Assembly (NCBI RefSeq): GCF_001429625.1
Contig: NZ_LMSU01000002.1
Coordinates: 186,001 to 250,000 of the forward strand
Length of the DNA stretch: 64,000 nucleotides
Reading direction: 5' to 3'
From: Nocardioides sp. Soil805
GTDB taxonomy: Bacteria > Actinomycetota > Actinomycetes > Propionibacteriales > Nocardioidaceae
The translations under genes were made by a program, and so were the position numbers. Shown here in pieces: positions 62,271-64,000 of this stretch (the stretch's first letter is position 1; the number at the start of each line of letters is the position of its first letter). Below the pieces are notes generated by a model. That model ran no database searches, had not been told where the DNA came from, and saw only the letters and a program-made list of their open reading frames with translations.

Positions 62271-62720
62271 GTGATCGTGAACCGGTCGGCGCCCCACGCG
62301 CGGGTGACGCCTGTCCTGATCGTGGCCGACGTCCGAGAGGCCGTGGCGTGGTACGGCGAGGTCTTCGGCTTCGTCGAGCACGTCCGCATCGGCGAGGGGC
62401 ACCGCGCGCAGCTCGGCCTGCCCGGCGGCTCACCGGCCGAGCTGGTGGTGGCCGAGGTGCGGCCGGGGCGGCGTACGCCGGAGCGGGGACGCTCCCACCA
62501 GGTCATGCTCAAGGTCGAGGACGTGGCGGCCCTGGTCGAGACGGCGATGGCCCGGCAGGCCGTCCTGGTCGACCCGCCCCATGACTGGGAGTACGGCGAG
62601 CGGCAGGCCACGATCGACGATCCCTTCGGGCACCAGTGGGTCCTCAACCAGACCCTGACCGACGTCGCCCCCGAGGAATGGGGCGGGACGACCGTGACCC
62701 CCCGGCCACCCTCCGGGTAG
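62271..62720 (+). CDS. VOC-superfamily glyoxalase/bleomycin-resistance-like protein
   Basis: 149 residues from a GTG with TAGTCT (62259-62264) 6 nt upstream, so it has its own leaderless promoter. VTPVLIVADVREAVAWYGEVFGF and HQVMLKVEDVAALVETAMARQ are the two modules; DPFGHQWVLNQ is the family end. Members bind or detoxify small molecules. The role here is unknown. Confidence 0.83.
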   Translation: MIVNRSAPHARVTPVLIVADVREAVAWYGEVFGFVEHVRIGEGHRAQLGLPGGSPAELVVAEVRPGRRTPERGRSHQVMLKVEDVAALVETAMARQAVLVDPPHDWEYGERQATIDDPFGHQWVLNQTLTDVAPEEWGGTTVTPRPPSG

Positions 62721-62780
62721 CCCCCCGATTCCCGGCGCCGCCCCCGATGACCTGCGTATCGCCGGCCCGCGGTCGGCCGG

Positions 62781-62832
62781 TGGGGAACGAGATCGGCCTC
62801 CCGAGCGGCGTACGGACCTGTGTCGTTCCCCA
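62781..62832. repeat. Palindrome of the TGGGGAAC family, copy 2
   Basis: TGGGGAACGA (62781-62790) pairs with TCGTTCCCCA (62823-62832). The left arm extended, TGGGGAACGAGATCGGCC, matches the copy at 11671-11722 read on the minus strand. Confidence 0.75.
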
Positions 62833-62861
62833 GCCGCGGGCGCAGTGCCCGGCGCACGCAG

Positions 62862-62914
62862 AGTGGCGGCACACGACACCGAAGGTGGCCTTCGAGCTGT
62901 CGTACGCCGCCACT
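62862..62914. repeat. Nested hairpin with arms AGTGGCGGC / GCCGCCACT
   Basis: Arms 62862-62878 and 62898-62914 pair at 15 of 17 positions; the loop carries a smaller stem GAAGG...CCTTC. It lies between convergent genes in a 317-bp gap (62721-63037) that holds no gene, only this and the TGGGGAAC element. Confidence 0.7.
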
Positions 62915-63037
62915 GTGGCGGACGCAGTGCCGGTGACCGCCCGCGGGGCGAACGAGACCGGCGTACGACGACGTGTCAGGGGCCGGCGTCGGGGTCCACG
63001 TCGTCCGGCCATCCTGCCCACGGCACAGGCCCGCGGG

Positions 63038-64000
63038 TCAGTCGGACCTCGAGCCCCGCGCCAGGTTGTCCGCGGCCCGACGGTGCAGGACGACTCGCTC
63101 GCCCTCGTTGCGGGTGCGGGCAGCAGCCTCCGCGAAGGCCGCGCCGGCCTCGGCGTGCAGACCCGCCATCTCGAGGAGGTCGCCACGGACGCTCGGCACC
63201 AGCGGCGAGTCGCCGAGCGACTCAGGATCCACCGCGTCCAGCACGGCAAGACCGGCCGACGGCCCGAACGCCCGCCCGTGCGCCACGGCGCGGTTGACCT
63301 CGACGACCGGTCCCGGGGCGGCACCGGCCAGGACGTCGTACAGGGAGGCGATCCGGCGCCAGGCAGTGTCCTCGGGACGCTGGGCGCGGGCGTGCTCGGC
63401 GGCGATGCAGGCCTGGAGGAAGTACCGGCCGACGGGGCGGCCCTGGGCCGCGAGCCCTGAGGCCCGCTGCAGGGCGGCCAGCCCGCGGCGGATCATCAGC
63501 CGGTCCCAGAGCGCCCGGTCCTGCGACTCCAGCAGCACCGGCGTGCCATCGACGTCGAGCCGGGCGGCGACCCGGGAGCCCTGGAGCTCGAGCAGCGCCT
63601 GGAGCCCCAGCGCCTCGGGCTCGTCGGGCGCGAGGTCGGCGAGCATGCGGGCAAGCCGCGTCGCCTCGGCCGCCAGGTCGGGACGCATCCAGTCGTCCCC
63701 GGCGGTGGCGGTGTAGCCCTCGTTGAAGATCAGGTAGATCACGGCCATCACGTCGTCCAGGCGCCGGGTCCGCTCCTCACCGGTCGGCAGCTCGAAGTCC
63801 GCGTGGGCGGCGGACAGCGTCTTCTTTGCGCGCGAGATGCGCTGGCCCATCGTCGACTCGGTGGTGAGGAACCCGCGAGCGATCTCGGCCGTGGTCAGTC
63901 CGCCGACCAGGCGCAGGGTGAGCGCGGCCCGGGACTCGGGAGTGAGGGAGGGGTGGCAGGACAGGAAGACGAGGCGCAGGACGTCGTCCTCGATGTGGTC
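63038..64000 (-). CDS. ECF42-type sigma factor (5' end outside window)
   Basis: The frame is open to the window edge; 320 residues are visible. The right end holds sigma region 4 (RLVFLSCHPSLTPESRAALTL split, GGLTTAEIARGFLTTEST, MGQRISRAKKTL), followed by the long C-terminal extension of this ECF group (VMAVIYLIFNEGYTATAGDDW, LALLQRASGL-type helices, VVEVNRAVAHGRAFG, LLEMAGLHAEAGAAFAEAA). The group normally pairs with a YCII-domain protein encoded just upstream, which would be beyond 64000. It controls a small regulon of unknown function. Confidence 0.9.
   Translation of the reverse strand, partial: DHIEDDVLRLVFLSCHPSLTPESRAALTLRLVGGLTTAEIARGFLTTESTMGQRISRAKKTLSAAHADFELPTGEERTRRLDDVMAVIYLIFNEGYTATAGDDWMRPDLAAEATRLARMLADLAPDEPEALGLQALLELQGSRVAARLDVDGTPVLLESQDRALWDRLMIRRGLAALQRASGLAAQGRPVGRYFLQACIAAEHARAQRPEDTAWRRIASLYDVLAGAAPGPVVEVNRAVAHGRAFGPSAGLAVLDAVDPESLGDSPLVPSVRGDLLEMAGLHAEAGAAFAEAAARTRNEGERVVLHRRAADNLARGSRSD

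Overview
The DNA is very GC-rich (about 70% or more across most of the window), uses many GTG starts and has numerous leaderless genes with a TANNNT box 6-7 nt upstream of the start codon. Gene content (DesA3/Rv3230c-type desaturase pair, PucR and ECF regulators, PaaN, group II truncated globin, LivM-LivG fusion, ECF42-type sigma factor, short intergenic palindromes) points to a soil actinobacterium of the Nocardioides/Nocardioidaceae type. No rRNA, tRNA or CRISPR array was seen. Assignments come from reading motifs in the translations; no database search was run.

Layout. (1) 1-20.2 kb is mostly chromosomal housekeeping and catabolism: the end of a branched-chain 2-oxoacid dehydrogenase operon (E1 beta, E2), a nucleoside-diphosphate-sugar epimerase-like protein, an ECF sigma factor overlapping a lipoprotein M1 peptidase and divergent from a Ser/Thr kinase, PaaN, a Phd/VapC-type toxin-antitoxin pair, an amidohydrolase, a PucR regulator divergent from an acyl desaturase and its reductase, a repeat-built secreted protein, a crotonase and an MFS carrier. 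(2) 20.3-28.7 kb is a LacI-controlled catabolic locus: LacI, an MFS carrier and a binding-protein-like gene run left, while a C-C-hydrolase-like alpha/beta hydrolase, a 3-hydroxyisobutyrate-dehydrogenase-like enzyme, an M24-fold enzyme and an aldehyde dehydrogenase run right. (3) 28.7-39.5 kb has lower GC, many orphan genes, one frameshifted gene and a defence-like content (RelA/SpoT synthetase domain, Abi/HEPN protein, AlbA_2/Schlafen protein, PD-(D/E)XK nuclease, uracil-DNA glycosylase); it looks like a genomic island. (4) 39.6-42.7 kb returns to ordinary genes (VOC protein, GTPase, truncated haemoglobin, CynX-type MFS). (5) 42.8-62.7 kb is a large catabolic cluster: a leftward GntR-controlled operon (VOC, GntR, [2Fe-2S] and molybdopterin subunits of a hydroxylase, AhpD-like, alpha/beta hydrolase, dehydrogenase, cupin, hydratase) divergent from a fused E1 / E2 2-oxoacid dehydrogenase and a Tat-exported amidohydrolase, then an FAD oxidoreductase divergent from a complete Liv-type ABC importer. 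(6) The window ends inside an ECF42-type sigma factor.

How the parts work together (inference). The two catabolic loci have parallel enzyme sets (alpha/beta hydrolase, 3-hydroxyisobutyrate-dehydrogenase-like enzyme, transporter) and share one operator-like palindrome, TGCAATCGATTGCA-like, found twice in the LacI locus promoter region (23.46-23.58 kb) and twice in the FAD oxidoreductase/ABC importer promoter region (57.2-57.4 kb). The LacI protein at 20.3 kb may therefore control substrate uptake 34 kb away. A second, VanR-like operator (TTTGGATCCAAT) sits between the GntR operon and the E1/E2 operon. The substrate is unknown; a molybdenum hydroxylase without its FAD subunit suggests hydroxylation of an N-heterocycle or related compound.

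The other striking feature is the density of short palindromic repeats of at least four families in intergenic DNA. Several of them supply the stop codon of the neighbouring gene.
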